A DNA stretch of 64,000 nt, from the NCBI RefSeq assembly GCF_950066645.1, contig NZ_CATMFB010000006.1, positions 124,001 to 188,000 on the forward strand, written 5' to 3'. The stretch is from an uncultured Thalassolituus sp. Its GTDB lineage: Bacteria > Pseudomonadota > Gammaproteobacteria > Pseudomonadales > Oceanobacteraceae. The notes under the pieces are model-generated. The model saw only the letters and a program-made list of their open reading frames with translations, did not search any database and was not told where the DNA came from. Shown here in pieces: positions 1 through 9,172 of the stretch. The translations under genes were made by a program, and so were the position numbers. The stretch's first letter is position 1; each line of letters starts with the position of its first letter.

Positions 1-121
1 GGCTGCCCGAGAGCAAAAGTATGGTTATGCCAGTCACTGGCTTCAAGCCGCGGTACTTCATAGTGCTGTCAGCGAAAAAGTAATTGAGAGCATATCACCG
101 TGTCGTAAACCGTCCAACGTA

Positions 122-1495
122 TCAGTCGTGCCAGTTGAGCGCTGAAACATGGACCAGTTCACAGTTTAAAAAATAATCGTTCATTAATCCGCACACTGCG
201 ACGGGCCGGCCTTCAAACACGACCACTGGCCAGCTACGCCGCAACCACACCGGCACCCCATGGTGCTGCCAGATATCCTTCAGATCCCGTGATGGCTGGC
301 CCGGCCTGCTTCGCAGTGCTACCTTGCCAGTCACGACCGACGTTAACTCCCCTGCAGCGACCACCTGTGCACCGGCAAGAATATTCATCACCGTAGGTAA
401 CACATCCAGCTGCGCCCCTGCCCACCCCTGCTGGCATTGAAGCAAGGCCTGTGGGCTGGGCTTATGGGGATACCATACGTACAGTTTATCCCTGAAGCGC
501 TGCAGTACGACCTGTCCCAGATCACACCTTGGGTGTCTGTCGCGCCCCGCGCTGAGACTCTGCTCAAACCAGTGCCCGACCTTTTCACCCTCGGGCCAGA
601 CAAGTTTATTGCGCTGCAACCAGTATCTCAGTGCATGTACCCGCACATTGTCAGGGGCCTGCCGCAACGCACCCAGATCGAGGCTCCAGCGGCCGGTCAG
701 GGGCCACTGTTCCTCACACAGCATCGACTCAAGCTGTGGCTTCAGTAGCTCGGTCAGCAACTGATAATCCGCCTGTAACCGCTCTGCCGTGCGCCCCAGC
801 GTCGCCACCAGCGCCGGATGCCGCCCGGTAAGACGCGGCAGAATCTCATGACGCATCCAGTTCCGCTCGTAGCTTTGGTCGTCATTGGATTCGTCGTGAA
901 TCCACGCGAGCCCCATTCCCTCCGCGACCGTCTCTAACACAGTCCGCGGGACAGCCAGCCAGGGACGCAGTACCCGCCGGGTCTCCCCCGCTTCACTACT
1001 CAACGGCCGGACCGGCAGCATAGCGCCAAGCCCAGCGAGACCACTGCCCCGCATCAGGCGCAGCAACAATGTCTCAGCCTGATCGTCGGCATGATGACCC
1101 GTCAGTAGGACATCGTCAGAGGCAATTGTATCCCTGAACACCCGGTATCTTTCCTCCCGGGCCGCCGCCTCAACACCGAGTTTTTTCTTTCTGATCCGCA
1201 CCCGGTTAACTGTCAGCGGCACCTCTAATGCGCTGCAGACAGCCTCACAATGCGCCTGCCAGTCTCCGGCGTTGGGGGAAAGTTGATGATTGATATGCAA
1301 TGCGCGCAAACGCGGCTGGAGCGCGGGGTCTGTCGCTGCAAGCGTCAGGAGCAGCGTCGAATCCAGACCACCACTGAAGGCCACCCAGATGACGGCGTCC
1401 GCCGGGATAGCGCTGAGCGATTCCGTCAGCGCCCTGCGCAGCGCCGACGATGCATCAGCCAAAGACGAGCTCAACGGCATCGTCTCCGAATTCAT
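122..1495 (-). CDS. tilS: tRNA(Ile)-lysidine synthase TilS
   Basis: TilS ligates lysine to C34 of the tRNA-Ile CAU anticodon in an ATP-dependent reaction, so that the tRNA reads AUA; it is a soluble, essential enzyme. The 457-residue protein carries the PP-loop ATP-binding motif SGGLDST at residues 41-47, the following HINHQLSP segment and the family motif GHHADDQAETLLLR, and its length is typical of the two-domain-plus-C-terminal-domain TilS of gammaproteobacteria. The ATG at 1495 is chosen because AGGA lies 8 bases upstream; an internal ATG at 1480 is possible. Its start lies inside the end of dnaE (41-base overlap), so the two are probably translated from one transcript. In many relatives accA sits between dnaE and tilS; here it is absent. 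Confidence 0.96.
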   Translation of the reverse strand: MNSETMPLSSSLADASSALRRALTESLSAIPADAVIWVAFSGGLDSTLLLTLAATDPALQPRLRALHINHQLSPNAGDWQAHCEAVCSALEVPLTVNRVRIRKKKLGVEAAAREERYRVFRDTIASDDVLLTGHHADDQAETLLLRLMRGSGLAGLGAMLPVRPLSSEAGETRRVLRPWLAVPRTVLETVAEGMGLAWIHDESNDDQSYERNWMRHEILPRLTGRHPALVATLGRTAERLQADYQLLTELLKPQLESMLCEEQWPLTGRWSLDLGALRQAPDNVRVHALRYWLQRNKLVWPEGEKVGHWFEQSLSAGRDRHPRCDLGQVVLQRFRDKLYVWYPHKPSPQALLQCQQGWAGAQLDVLPTVMNILAGAQVVAAGELTSVVTGKVALRSRPGQPSRDLKDIWQHHGVPVWLRRSWPVVVFEGRPVAVCGLMNDYFLNCELVHVSALNWHD

Positions 1496-4400
1496 ATTTC
1501 AGTTCCTGAAGCTGCTCGTCCGTCGGGTTAATACGCCAACGGTCATCCAGCTCAATATCACAGGCGGCGACTTCGTTACGGTAATCAATGACCACCGGAC
1601 AACCGTTTTCCAGCGGCCGTAGCATGGCCGACAGACGTTTACAGAAATTGTCATCCACGGCATCGCCGTCCAGACGGACACGTACCGAGCGGGCAAAATT
1701 CAGGCGCGCCTGACTGATTTCCATCGCAGTACGCCCGGTGGCTTTCAGGCCTCCGGAGTAATCGTCATGACTGATCTGAGCTTCAACCACCAGCACCTTA
1801 TCTTTCGCCACCACTTCCCGGACCTGCTCGTAGACATCCGAAAACAGTGCGACTTCCATCCGCCCTGAACGGTCATCCAACGTGACAAAGCACATATTGT
1901 CGCCACGCTTGTTTTTCATCAGACGCATGTCGACCACCAGCCCCGCCAGTTTCTGCGGGGCTTTGGCCTCCTGCAGATGCGATAACCGGGTCGGTACCAG
2001 CTTGCGGACTTCCTGCTCGTATTCATCGAACGGGTGTCCGGTAACATAGAGACCAAGGGTATCTTTCTCACCCTGCAGCCGTTCTTTGAGTGGCCAGTCC
2101 CGCAGGTTGCGATGACGTTCATACACATCTGCCGTATCCGCAGCCTCTGCTTCAACTTCGCCAAACATATCGAACATACCGGCGGCTTCGTTCGCTGCTG
2201 ACTGGTTTGCCGCTTTAATGGCATCCTCGATACTGGCCATAAGCACGGAACGCGGAGCTGTGTACTCAAGGCGATCGAACGCCCCGCAACGCACCAGAGC
2301 TTCCAGTACCCGCTTATTAATTTTCTTCGGATCGACGCGCTCGCAGAAATCAAACAGATCACGGAAGGTGCCACCGGCCTTACGCGCTGCGATGATGGCA
2401 TCAATCGGACCTTCACCCACGCCCTTCACGGCCCCCAGGCCATAGACGATGGCACCATCATCATTCACGGTAAATCCGTACTGGCTCTGATTTACATCCG
2501 GCAGAACCAGTTCGAGTCCCATTTCGCGGCACTCTTCGATAAAGGTCACGACCTTATCGGTGTTCTGCATATCAGAGGTCAGTACCGCTGCCATGAATGG
2601 CGCTGGATAATGCTGCTTCAGCCACAGAGTCTGATAAGACACGACCGCATACGCGGCGGAGTGCGATTTGTTAAAGCCGTAACCCGCAAATTTCTCTACC
2701 AGGTCAAAGATTTTCATGGCGAGGTCAGGATCAACCCCAACAGAGACAGCACCATCACGGAAGGTGTCCCGCTGCTTTGCCATTTCTTCAGGCTTTTTCT
2801 TACCCATCGCCCGACGCAGCATGTCTGCGCCGCCAAGTGTGTAGCCCGCCAGTGTCTGGGCGATCTGCATCACCTGTTCCTGATAGACAATAACCCCGTA
2901 GGTCGGCTCCAGAATTTCCTTCAGACTCTCATGCTGGAAGTCAGGGTGCGGATACGCGACTTCGGCGCGACCGTGCTTACGGTTGATAAAGTCATCCACC
3001 ATCCCGGACTCAAGAGGCCCCGGACGGAACAGGGCCACCAGAGCGATCATATCTTCGATGTTATCCGGCTGCAGACGCCGGATCAGGTCTTTCATACCGC
3101 GGGATTCAAGCTGGAACACCGCGGTCGTTTTTGCTTCTTTGAGCAAGGTGTATGACGGCGCGTCATCCAGTGGGATCGCGCTGATATCGACCGGAGGCAG
3201 ATCCAGCTTGGCATTCTGGCGGTTGATGGTTTCCAGTGCCCAGTCGATGATGGTCAGGGTCCGCAGACCCAGGAAGTCGAACTTCACCAGGCCCGCTTCT
3301 TCAACGTCGTTCTTGTCGAACTGAGTCACCAGGCCGGTGCCATCGGGCTCACAGGCGGTCGCGGAGAAATCCGTCAGTTTGGTGGGTGCAATCACCACCC
3401 CACCCGCGTGCTTACCTGTCTGACGGGCGATCCCCTCAAGCTTGAGGGCCATCTCCCAGATTTCCTGAGCTTCTTCGTCTTCATCGAGAAACTCTTTCAG
3501 CAGGGCTTCGCTTTCGAGCGCTTTTTCCAGCGTCATGCCCGGATCACCGGGGATCAGCTTCGACAGTTTGTCTGCCAGACCGAACGATTTCCCCTGTGCC
3601 CGGGCGACATCGCGCACCACTGCGCGCGCTGCCATGGTACCGAAGGTCACAATCTGCGATACGGCTTCACGGCCATAGTTATCGGCGACGTACTGGATGA
3701 CCTTTTCACGATCCTCCATACAGAAGTCGATATCGAAGTCGGGCATGGAAACCCGTTCAGGGTTAAGGAATCGTTCGAACAGCAGATCGTATTCCAGAGG
3801 GTCCAGGTCGGTAATCTTCTGCGCATATGCGACCAGAGAGCCGGCACCGGAACCCCGCCCCGGACCTACCGGGATTTCGTGATCTTTCGCCCACTGAATG
3901 AAGTCCATAACGATCAGGAAGTACCCGGGGAATCCCATCTGGATGATGATATCCAGCTCAAACTTCAGACGGTCGTCGTAAGGCTTACGCTTTTCTGCGT
4001 ATTCCGGTGAATCTTTGGGTATGTCCGCCAGTATGACATCCAGGCGTTCGTTCAGACCGACTTCAGAAATCTTCCTGAAGAAGTCATCTTCATTCATACC
4101 TTCCGGAATCGGATAGTCCGGAAGGTAATAAGTCCCGAGTTCAACTTCGACCGTGCAACGGCGGGCAATTTCAACCGTGTTCTCAATCGCGCTGGGGATA
4201 TCATTGAATAACGCCAGCATTTCTTCTTCAGAGCGGAAGTACTGCTGATCCGAATATTCCCGTGGGCGGCGTTTATCTTCCAGCGCGTACCCCTGACCAA
4301 TAGACACCCGGGTTTCGTGAGCTTCAAAATCATCGGCTTTGATAAAACGCACATCGTTGGTCGCCACCAGGGGCATCCCAAGCTTGTTGGCAAATACCAG

Positions 4401-4952
4401 TCCGGCACGGATCAGTGCTTCTTCACCCGGTCTGCCGGTGCGCTGGATTTCGTAGTAGAAGCGATCCGGGAAGTGGATCATGTACTCGGAGATCAGCGCC
4501 TCTGCAGCGTCCACTTTGCCTTTCAGAATCCGCTGACCCACGTCACCATCACGACAGCCAGACAGCAGAATCAGGCCTTCATTCTTCTCGAGCAGCCATT
4601 CTTTTTTGACCATGGCTTTATCGTAATGCTGGTTCTCAGCATATCCGCGAGATACCAGTTCACGCAGACCAAGGTAACCAGCGTTGTTCAGACACAGAGC
4701 AGTGACCCGGAAAGGTGCCGTCTGATCTTCGGGGTTTTCCAGCCACAGATCGGCCCCCAGTATCGGCTTCAGGCCGGCACCCAGCGCAGTTTTATAAAAC
4801 TTCACCAGAGCATACATGTTGGCCTGATCAGTCAGCGCGACCGCCGGCATAGAGGCAGCATCTGCCGCCGCCACCAGCTTCTTCACCCGGATGGTGCTGT
4901 CATAGAGCGAGTATTCAGAGTGAACTCTGAGATGTACGAAACGATTGGCCAT
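1455..4952 (-). CDS. dnaE: DNA polymerase III alpha subunit (replicative DnaE)
   Basis: This is the catalytic subunit of the replicative polymerase. At 1165 residues it has the normal length. Order of parts: N-terminal PHP domain starting VHSEYSLYDSTI (about 1-270), palm with the catalytic aspartate motif PDFDIDF near residue 402, thumb/fingers including the GKHAGGVVIAP segment and FRPGPLESGMV, a tandem helix-hairpin-helix region, and a C-terminal OB fold around residue 1005 (KLAGLVVDMRLMKNKRGD). The segment AAGMFDMFGE near residue 925 sits where the internal beta-clamp binding motif is found in E. coli DnaE. It is the first gene of a minus-strand unit with tilS and is divergent from ribH. 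A second C-family polymerase, dnaE2, lies at 50888; this one is the housekeeping copy because of its length and its lack of linkage to imuAB. Confidence 0.98.
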   Translation of the reverse strand: MANRFVHLRVHSEYSLYDSTIRVKKLVAAADAASMPAVALTDQANMYALVKFYKTALGAGLKPILGADLWLENPEDQTAPFRVTALCLNNAGYLGLRELVSRGYAENQHYDKAMVKKEWLLEKNEGLILLSGCRDGDVGQRILKGKVDAAEALISEYMIHFPDRFYYEIQRTGRPGEEALIRAGLVFANKLGMPLVATNDVRFIKADDFEAHETRVSIGQGYALEDKRRPREYSDQQYFRSEEEMLALFNDIPSAIENTVEIARRCTVEVELGTYYLPDYPIPEGMNEDDFFRKISEVGLNERLDVILADIPKDSPEYAEKRKPYDDRLKFELDIIIQMGFPGYFLIVMDFIQWAKDHEIPVGPGRGSGAGSLVAYAQKITDLDPLEYDLLFERFLNPERVSMPDFDIDFCMEDREKVIQYVADNYGREAVSQIVTFGTMAARAVVRDVARAQGKSFGLADKLSKLIPGDPGMTLEKALESEALLKEFLDEDEEAQEIWEMALKLEGIARQTGKHAGGVVIAPTKLTDFSATACEPDGTGLVTQFDKNDVEEAGLVKFDFLGLRTLTIIDWALETINRQNAKLDLPPVDISAIPLDDAPSYTLLKEAKTTAVFQLESRGMKDLIRRLQPDNIEDMIALVALFRPGPLESGMVDDFINRKHGRAEVAYPHPDFQHESLKEILEPTYGVIVYQEQVMQIAQTLAGYTLGGADMLRRAMGKKKPEEMAKQRDTFRDGAVSVGVDPDLAMKIFDLVEKFAGYGFNKSHSAAYAVVSYQTLWLKQHYPAPFMAAVLTSDMQNTDKVVTFIEECREMGLELVLPDVNQSQYGFTVNDDGAIVYGLGAVKGVGEGPIDAIIAARKAGGTFRDLFDFCERVDPKKINKRVLEALVRCGAFDRLEYTAPRSVLMASIEDAIKAANQSAANEAAGMFDMFGEVEAEAADTADVYERHRNLRDWPLKERLQGEKDTLGLYVTGHPFDEYEQEVRKLVPTRLSHLQEAKAPQKLAGLVVDMRLMKNKRGDNMCFVTLDDRSGRMEVALFSDVYEQVREVVAKDKVLVVEAQISHDDYSGGLKATGRTAMEISQARLNFARSVRVRLDGDAVDDNFCKRLSAMLRPLENGCPVVIDYRNEVAACDIELDDRWRINPTDEQLQELKYEFGDDAVELVFG

Positions 4953-5059
4953 GTGATTCCCCGGAAACTGCTCCGGGATTGTACCGATTTTGTCTGCACC
5001 AGAGAAATCAGTGACGCGGAATCAGGACACACTGTTGAGCCGGGAGGGTCCAAAGATCT

Positions 5060-5088
5060 TTGACCTGACGGCCCGCTCCGCCTATATT
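5060..5088 (+). promoter_or_regulatory. sigma70-type promoter for the riboswitch-ribH transcript
   Basis: TTGACC at 5060-5065 and TATATT at 5083-5088 are separated by exactly 17 bases. Transcription would start near 5095, about 20 bases before the FMN aptamer, which is where a promoter for a riboswitch leader is expected. Seen in sequence; promoter activity is inferred. Confidence 0.7.
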
Positions 5089-5113
5089 GCACGCCCCGCA
5101 CTCAGCGGGATTG

Positions 5114-5248
<135 letters not shown>

Positions 5249-5279
5249 CCCTGATTCACCCTTTATGCAGGTAATATTG

Positions 5280-5753
5280 ATGAATCAGACCACAAAGACT
5301 GAATTTAATCCGGCGCAACAACGTTTCGCCTTTATCCACGCGTCCTGGCACACAGACATCGTTCTGAAGTGTCTTGATGGCTTCCGTAAGGGCCTAAAGG
5401 ACCGCGGATACGATATCGACCAGATCGATGTCATTGCCGTACCCGGCGCTTACGAAATTCCGCTTCAGGCGAAACTGCTGGCAAAGACCGGGCGTTACTC
5501 CGCGATCGCCTGCAGTGCTCTCGTCGTCGATGGCGGCATCTACCGTCACGACTTTGTTGCGGCAGCCGTGTGCAACGGGCTGATGCAGGTTCAACTGGAA
5601 ACGGAAGTGCCTGTCCTGACTGCGGTGCTGACACCACACAACTTCCACGAGCATGACGAACACCGCGAATACTACACGCGTCACTTCGTTGTTAAGGGAG
5701 AAGAGCTGGCGAACGCAGCAGATGGGGCGCTGCAGGCAAAAGCAGCGATCTGA
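5280..5753 (+). CDS. ribH: 6,7-dimethyl-8-ribityllumazine synthase, type II (RibH2-like)
   Basis: Lumazine synthase condenses 5-amino-6-ribitylamino-uracil with 3,4-dihydroxy-2-butanone 4-phosphate in the penultimate step of riboflavin synthesis. The 157-residue protein shows GAYEIPLQAK, GGIYRHDFV, LETEVPVLTAVLTPHNFHE and VKGEE, which match the Brucella RibH2 (type II, decameric) lineage rather than the usual gammaproteobacterial RibH with its GETPHF loop. The ATG at 5280 is preceded by AGG eight bases upstream; in-frame ATGs at 5241 and 5265 are inside or against the riboswitch. The gene stands alone, outside any rib operon, under an FMN riboswitch, so it is probably a second lumazine synthase made when flavin is scarce. 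It converges on the next gene with no gap. Confidence 0.93.
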   Translation: MNQTTKTEFNPAQQRFAFIHASWHTDIVLKCLDGFRKGLKDRGYDIDQIDVIAVPGAYEIPLQAKLLAKTGRYSAIACSALVVDGGIYRHDFVAAAVCNGLMQVQLETEVPVLTAVLTPHNFHEHDEHREYYTRHFVVKGEELANAADGALQAKAAI

Positions 5754-6008
5754 TCAGTCGTGATGCAGGCTGCTGGGATAACCAAACGCGGCCTGCAACT
5801 TCCGGATACGGTCACACTCTGCAGAAATCTCGTCGCAGAGCACATCCAGTTCAAGGTCGTCTTCAGGTTGCAATAAACCATTACCCACAATGCTGTCACC
5901 CGGCATCATAGAAGACACAGGCGCACGCGCCCTTCCGAAAATACTGATAAGATTCCGGAACAGAGTCTGCAACTGTTGATTCAGGTTGCCACCCGGTATG
6001 TCATTCAT
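5754..6008 (-). CDS. small acidic hypothetical protein
   Basis: An 84-residue soluble protein that I do not recognise. The first half is neutral and hydrophobic in places (LFRNLISIFGRA), and the second half is acidic and helical (LELDVLCDEISAECDRIRKL), which looks like a short coiled coil or a dimerising helix. Its stop codon directly abuts the ribH stop codon, so the two genes are convergent with zero spacing. The ATG at 6008 has only a weak ribosome site; ATG at 6004 is out of frame, so 6008 is the only candidate near the 5' end. The call rests on frame length, placement between two real genes and plausible amino-acid use; no function is assigned. Confidence 0.6.
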   Translation of the reverse strand: MNDIPGGNLNQQLQTLFRNLISIFGRARAPVSSMMPGDSIVGNGLLQPEDDLELDVLCDEISAECDRIRKLQAAFGYPSSLHHD

Positions 6009-6173
6009 GGTTCGCGTATTCCGCTACAGGACGTTTGTTCAGTGTAGCAAGCCTGCTGACAATGCAAGTCGACAGAACTCGCCAACTGTTACCGGGTGAT
6101 CAGTATACTGACGCTCAGCAATAAATAACTACGACTTAACGGTAAAACCTGACTTTTTTGTCGCCATTGACCT

Positions 6174-6977
6174 ATGAGTAAAAAACGCCGGGACATCCCG
6201 AACTACCAGCTGCCTATTATCGAGACCCACTTTCATCTCGACTACCTGAAAGACGCGCCTGCAGAGGAGGTTCTCGCTGCGGCCCGGGAACTGGGTGTCG
6301 AACGCTTTATGACCATTGCAGTGACGCCGGCCAATATCCCGGTAGTGCTGCAGCTGACGTCTGAGCACACAGATCTCTTCGGGACGCTGGGCGTACACCC
6401 TCATGATGCTGCCGAATTCAGCGATGAGACCGACGCCACCATCCGACAACATCTGAACAACGACAAAATCGTTGCCGTCGGAGAAATCGGGCTGGACTAC
6501 TTTTACGACAACTGTGACCGGGAAGTTCAGCGTCAGGTCTTCGCGCAACAGCTTCGTATTGCTGCAGACACCGACATGCCGGTCGTGATTCATACCCGGG
6601 AGGCCGATGAAGATACGATGGCCATCCTCAGGGAGTACGCCCCCCAGATGGCCAGGAAAGGCGTCGTTCATAGTTTCACCAGTGGTCCGGAGCTGGCCGA
6701 GCTGGCCGTTGAGCTGGGCTTCTGCCTGGGCATTAACGGCATAGTGACCTTCAATAAAGCGGAGAACGTGCGCGAGATCGTTGCTCAGACGCCCCTGACT
6801 CACCTGCTGCTGGAAACCGACGCCCCGTATCTGACACCGGTGCCTTATCGCGGAACAGAGAACGCCCCTAAGTATCTGCCTTTTATCGCCGAAACTATTG
6901 CCCGGGTAAAAGAAGTCAGCACAGAAGACGTGCTTCGACAGACCTATGAGAACTCGCTAAGGACCTTTTTCAGCTGA
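6174..6977 (+). CDS. TatD-family metal-dependent deoxyribonuclease
   Basis: TatD proteins are amidohydrolase-fold metal-dependent nucleases (3'-5' exonuclease on DNA/RNA in E. coli TatD). The 267-residue protein has the metal ligands in family order: ETHFHLD at about residue 18 (usually DTHCHLD), GVHPHDA, GEIGLDYFYD, VIHTREAD, VHSFTSG and LLLETDAPYLTP. The terminal segment YENSLRTFF is the usual NA.R.F ending. The ATG at 6174 has a poor Shine-Dalgarno sequence, but nothing better lies near it and upstream residues are not conserved in style. It is a single-gene unit divergent from the small protein before it. Which of the TatD/YcfH/YjjV subgroups it belongs to cannot be fixed from the sequence alone. 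Confidence 0.92.
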   Translation: MSKKRRDIPNYQLPIIETHFHLDYLKDAPAEEVLAAARELGVERFMTIAVTPANIPVVLQLTSEHTDLFGTLGVHPHDAAEFSDETDATIRQHLNNDKIVAVGEIGLDYFYDNCDREVQRQVFAQQLRIAADTDMPVVIHTREADEDTMAILREYAPQMARKGVVHSFTSGPELAELAVELGFCLGINGIVTFNKAENVREIVAQTPLTHLLLETDAPYLTPVPYRGTENAPKYLPFIAETIARVKEVSTEDVLRQTYENSLRTFFS

Positions 6978-7113
6978 CCATGAGGCCCTGACGGGGAGGC
7001 GAACCCCGCCGGCAGGCTCTGGCCGTTGACAGTAGTCGTATAAAATAGCCGCTTGCAATAGCGCCGCCACAGCCTCAATCTGTCGGATCATTTCAGGGAA
7101 ACAGGATAAGGAC

Positions 7114-7632
7114 ATGACTCTGAGAGCATTGTTCGGACACGGCTGGCTGGCGCTGGCGAGTGGTATCGTTTTTATTATCTCCCAGGGGCTGGTGGGCTCT
7201 GTTCTGGAAAGCGGTGGGGCTTCTACCCTGCTGTTCAGCTTTCAGTTCACCTATGATCCCGACACGTTCTCCGCGCTGCTCGCGTCCATTTCACCAGAAC
7301 AGCTGCACGCCCTCCAGGGGCACTACTCCTACGATCACCTGCATCCTCTGTGGTATGGGCTCTTTATTGTGTCCTTCACAGCCTGGTTGCTGAAGATCAA
7401 TAATATGGCTCCGCGCTGGGATATCCTGATCGCGACAGGAGTCATTCCGTCCGTTCTTGATGTCATCGAAAACCACATACACGAACCCGTGTTTAACGGG
7501 CTGGTCGCCGCTGATGACGCTGCGATCGCATTGGCAGGCATCTGCGCGACCGTGAAATGGCTGATGGCGGCACTTTATCTGATTTTTGCTATCGTACTTA
7601 TTGTCCGCTTCCGCAAATCCCGACGTACCTGA
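7114..7632 (+). CDS. integral membrane protein of unknown function
   Basis: A 172-residue inner-membrane protein with about four hydrophobic segments: residues 8-28 (WLALASGIVFIISQGLVGSV), about 78-93 (HPLWYGLFIVSFTAWLL), about 100-118 and about 142-165 (WLMAALYLIFAIVLIV). It ends in a basic tail RFRKSRRT, which would place the C-terminus in the cytoplasm. A loop between segments one and two carries HALQGHYSYDHLHPLWYG, a histidine/tyrosine-rich stretch. I do not recognise the family. The start has a good ribosome site (AAGGAC seven bases upstream). It is followed within 11 bases by the next gene, so the two may be cotranscribed with the antiporter gene further on. Confidence 0.8.
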   Translation: MTLRALFGHGWLALASGIVFIISQGLVGSVLESGGASTLLFSFQFTYDPDTFSALLASISPEQLHALQGHYSYDHLHPLWYGLFIVSFTAWLLKINNMAPRWDILIATGVIPSVLDVIENHIHEPVFNGLVAADDAAIALAGICATVKWLMAALYLIFAIVLIVRFRKSRRT

Positions 7633-7642
7633 TCCTGCTGTT

Positions 7643-7966
7643 ATGAAGAAATCCACCACCAAAAAAGACCTGCGTAAGGCACTTAACGACGATATTGAAG
7701 AATATCTGCGCCGCGGTGGTGAGGTGCACTCGTTTGCCCGGGGCGAATCCGGACTGGTGGATGGTCGCTACAACGAACAGGCCATGGCCTTCGACAAACG
7801 CCAGGAACGGACGCCCGTTCCGGAGGTCCTGAAAGCCATTGATGACCGTAAGGAAGCACGCAAAAAATCCCCCCGCAGGGCACCACAGAAACGCAGTTCC
7901 GGGCCGAAGAAGAAAGTCATTTACGACGACTTCGGTGAACCACTCAGGGTGATCTGGGAAGACTGA
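7643..7966 (+). CDS. small basic protein, possibly SutA-like RNA polymerase-associated regulator
   Basis: A 107-residue, highly charged soluble protein. Residues about 8-25 read LRKALNDDIEEYLRRGGEV, which resembles the E(F/Y)LxRGGxV segment of the small Pseudomonas transcription regulator SutA and related short proteins; the C-terminal half is lysine/arginine-rich and unstructured (RKKSPRRAPQKRSSGPKKK) before a final acidic VIYDDFGEPLRVIWED. The start at 7643 is preferred over an in-frame codon at 7586 because the latter would lie inside the previous gene. The SutA comparison is a motif-level impression only; a general nucleic-acid-binding role fits the charge. It ends three bases before the antiporter gene starts. 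Confidence 0.75.
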   Translation: MKKSTTKKDLRKALNDDIEEYLRRGGEVHSFARGESGLVDGRYNEQAMAFDKRQERTPVPEVLKAIDDRKEARKKSPRRAPQKRSSGPKKKVIYDDFGEPLRVIWED

Positions 7967-7969
7967 TCT

Positions 7970-9172
7970 ATGCTCGACACGCCTCTGGCACTGATTGTTG
8001 CGCTGGCCTTGTTTGCTTTCGGGCTCTGGTCCCGTTGGGTAGAAGAGCGCGCAATCACCGCCCCTATGCTGTTTGTATCCCTGGGCGTTATGACCAGGCC
8101 TCTCCTCCTAGACTGGTCTGCGCCCGGCATAGATGCAGAGGGGCTGAAAACCATCGCGGAACTGACACTGGCATTAATTCTCTTTACCGATGCCAGTCAG
8201 ATTAACCGCTCTCATCTGGCAAAATTTGAAAATCTGCCACTGCGGCTGCTGGCTGTCGGGCTCCCGCTGACCATCGCCGCCGGGATGCTGGTAGCTCTGG
8301 GCCTGTTCGATATCGGTTGGAGTACCGCGCTTCTGCTGGCGATTATTCTGGCGCCGACGGATGCCGCACTGGCGCAGACAGTATTTGGTGAAAAAAGCAT
8401 CAGCGAATCTCTGCGTCATTCCATCACAGTTGAAAGCGGACTGAACGATGGCCTGGCACTGCCTGTTCTGTTGATGACCATCGCCGTTATTGGCGCTGGC
8501 GGCATTCTCGCGGTTGACCACCTGCACTGGCTGAGTTTTTTTCTGCAGCAGATACTGCTGGGGGCCGTGACCGGAATACTGATCGGCCGGGTGGGTGGTT
8601 TCCTGATTCAGCGCGCCAGCGCCCGTCAGAGTATGGACCCGGTGTTCCAGCGGCTCGCCTCACTGGCATTGGCACTCCTCACTTACACCAGCGCTGAGCA
8701 TCTCGGCGGCAATGGTTTTATTTCAGCCTTTATGGCGGGGCTGTTTCTGCAGTCTCACCAGACGGTGGTGATCAGTCGCTTAAAAGAATTCGGTGAAGCA
8801 GAAGGACAGCTGCTGTCACTGATCATGTTTTTTCTGTTCGGTCTGATTTATGTGCCGGGTGCACTGCAACATGCCAGCCTGCCGGTAGTGATTTACGCTC
8901 TGCTGAGCCTGACCCTGATCCGGATAGTTCCGGTATTTCTCTGTCTGGCGGGTACCGGATTACGCCTCAGGGACAAAGCATTTCTGGCCTGGTTCGGGCC
9001 ACGGGGAATCGCCAGTATTCTCTACCTTCTGCTGGCGATAGACACGTTAGGATTCCGCGAGCAGACTGAGTATTACGATGTGCTGTTCAGCACGAGCGTG
9101 CTGACCGTTTTTCTCAGCGTGTTTCTGCATGGTTTTTCAGTGCCACTGTGGACCCGGCTGTTCCGGCACTGA
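7970..9172 (+). CDS. CPA1-family cation:proton antiporter
   Basis: A 400-residue polytopic inner-membrane protein with about 11-12 hydrophobic segments. It carries LAPTDAALAQ and ESGLNDGLALPV, the two signature segments of CPA1 Na+/H+ antiporters (NhaP-like): the ND aspartate in the second motif is the ion-binding residue in that family. GPRGIASILY near residue 345 is a further family feature. The expected activity is exchange of cytoplasmic Na+ or K+ for external protons, used in pH and salt homeostasis, which fits a marine host. It has no C-terminal regulatory domain, being close to the minimal membrane core. It follows the SutA-like gene by three bases and converges with the DUF1275 gene with no gap. 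Confidence 0.92.
   Translation: MLDTPLALIVALALFAFGLWSRWVEERAITAPMLFVSLGVMTRPLLLDWSAPGIDAEGLKTIAELTLALILFTDASQINRSHLAKFENLPLRLLAVGLPLTIAAGMLVALGLFDIGWSTALLLAIILAPTDAALAQTVFGEKSISESLRHSITVESGLNDGLALPVLLMTIAVIGAGGILAVDHLHWLSFFLQQILLGAVTGILIGRVGGFLIQRASARQSMDPVFQRLASLALALLTYTSAEHLGGNGFISAFMAGLFLQSHQTVVISRLKEFGEAEGQLLSLIMFFLFGLIYVPGALQHASLPVVIYALLSLTLIRIVPVFLCLAGTGLRLRDKAFLAWFGPRGIASILYLLLAIDTLGFREQTEYYDVLFSTSVLTVFLSVFLHGFSVPLWTRLFRH

Noticed and set aside
1-121. Possible gene ends or starts at the left edge
   Set aside because: A plus-strand frame open from base 2 to 145 and a minus-strand frame beginning with ATG at 61 (MKYRGLKPVTGITILLLSG) both look possible, but too little sequence is present to choose, so neither is listed.
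2610-5063. Several plus-strand open frames of 60-250 codons inside dnaE
   Set aside because: All are antisense to dnaE with no motifs and no spacing logic.
7021-7050. TTGACA followed by TATAAA upstream of the membrane gene at 7114
   Set aside because: The hexamers are only 7 bases apart, which cannot form a standard promoter.
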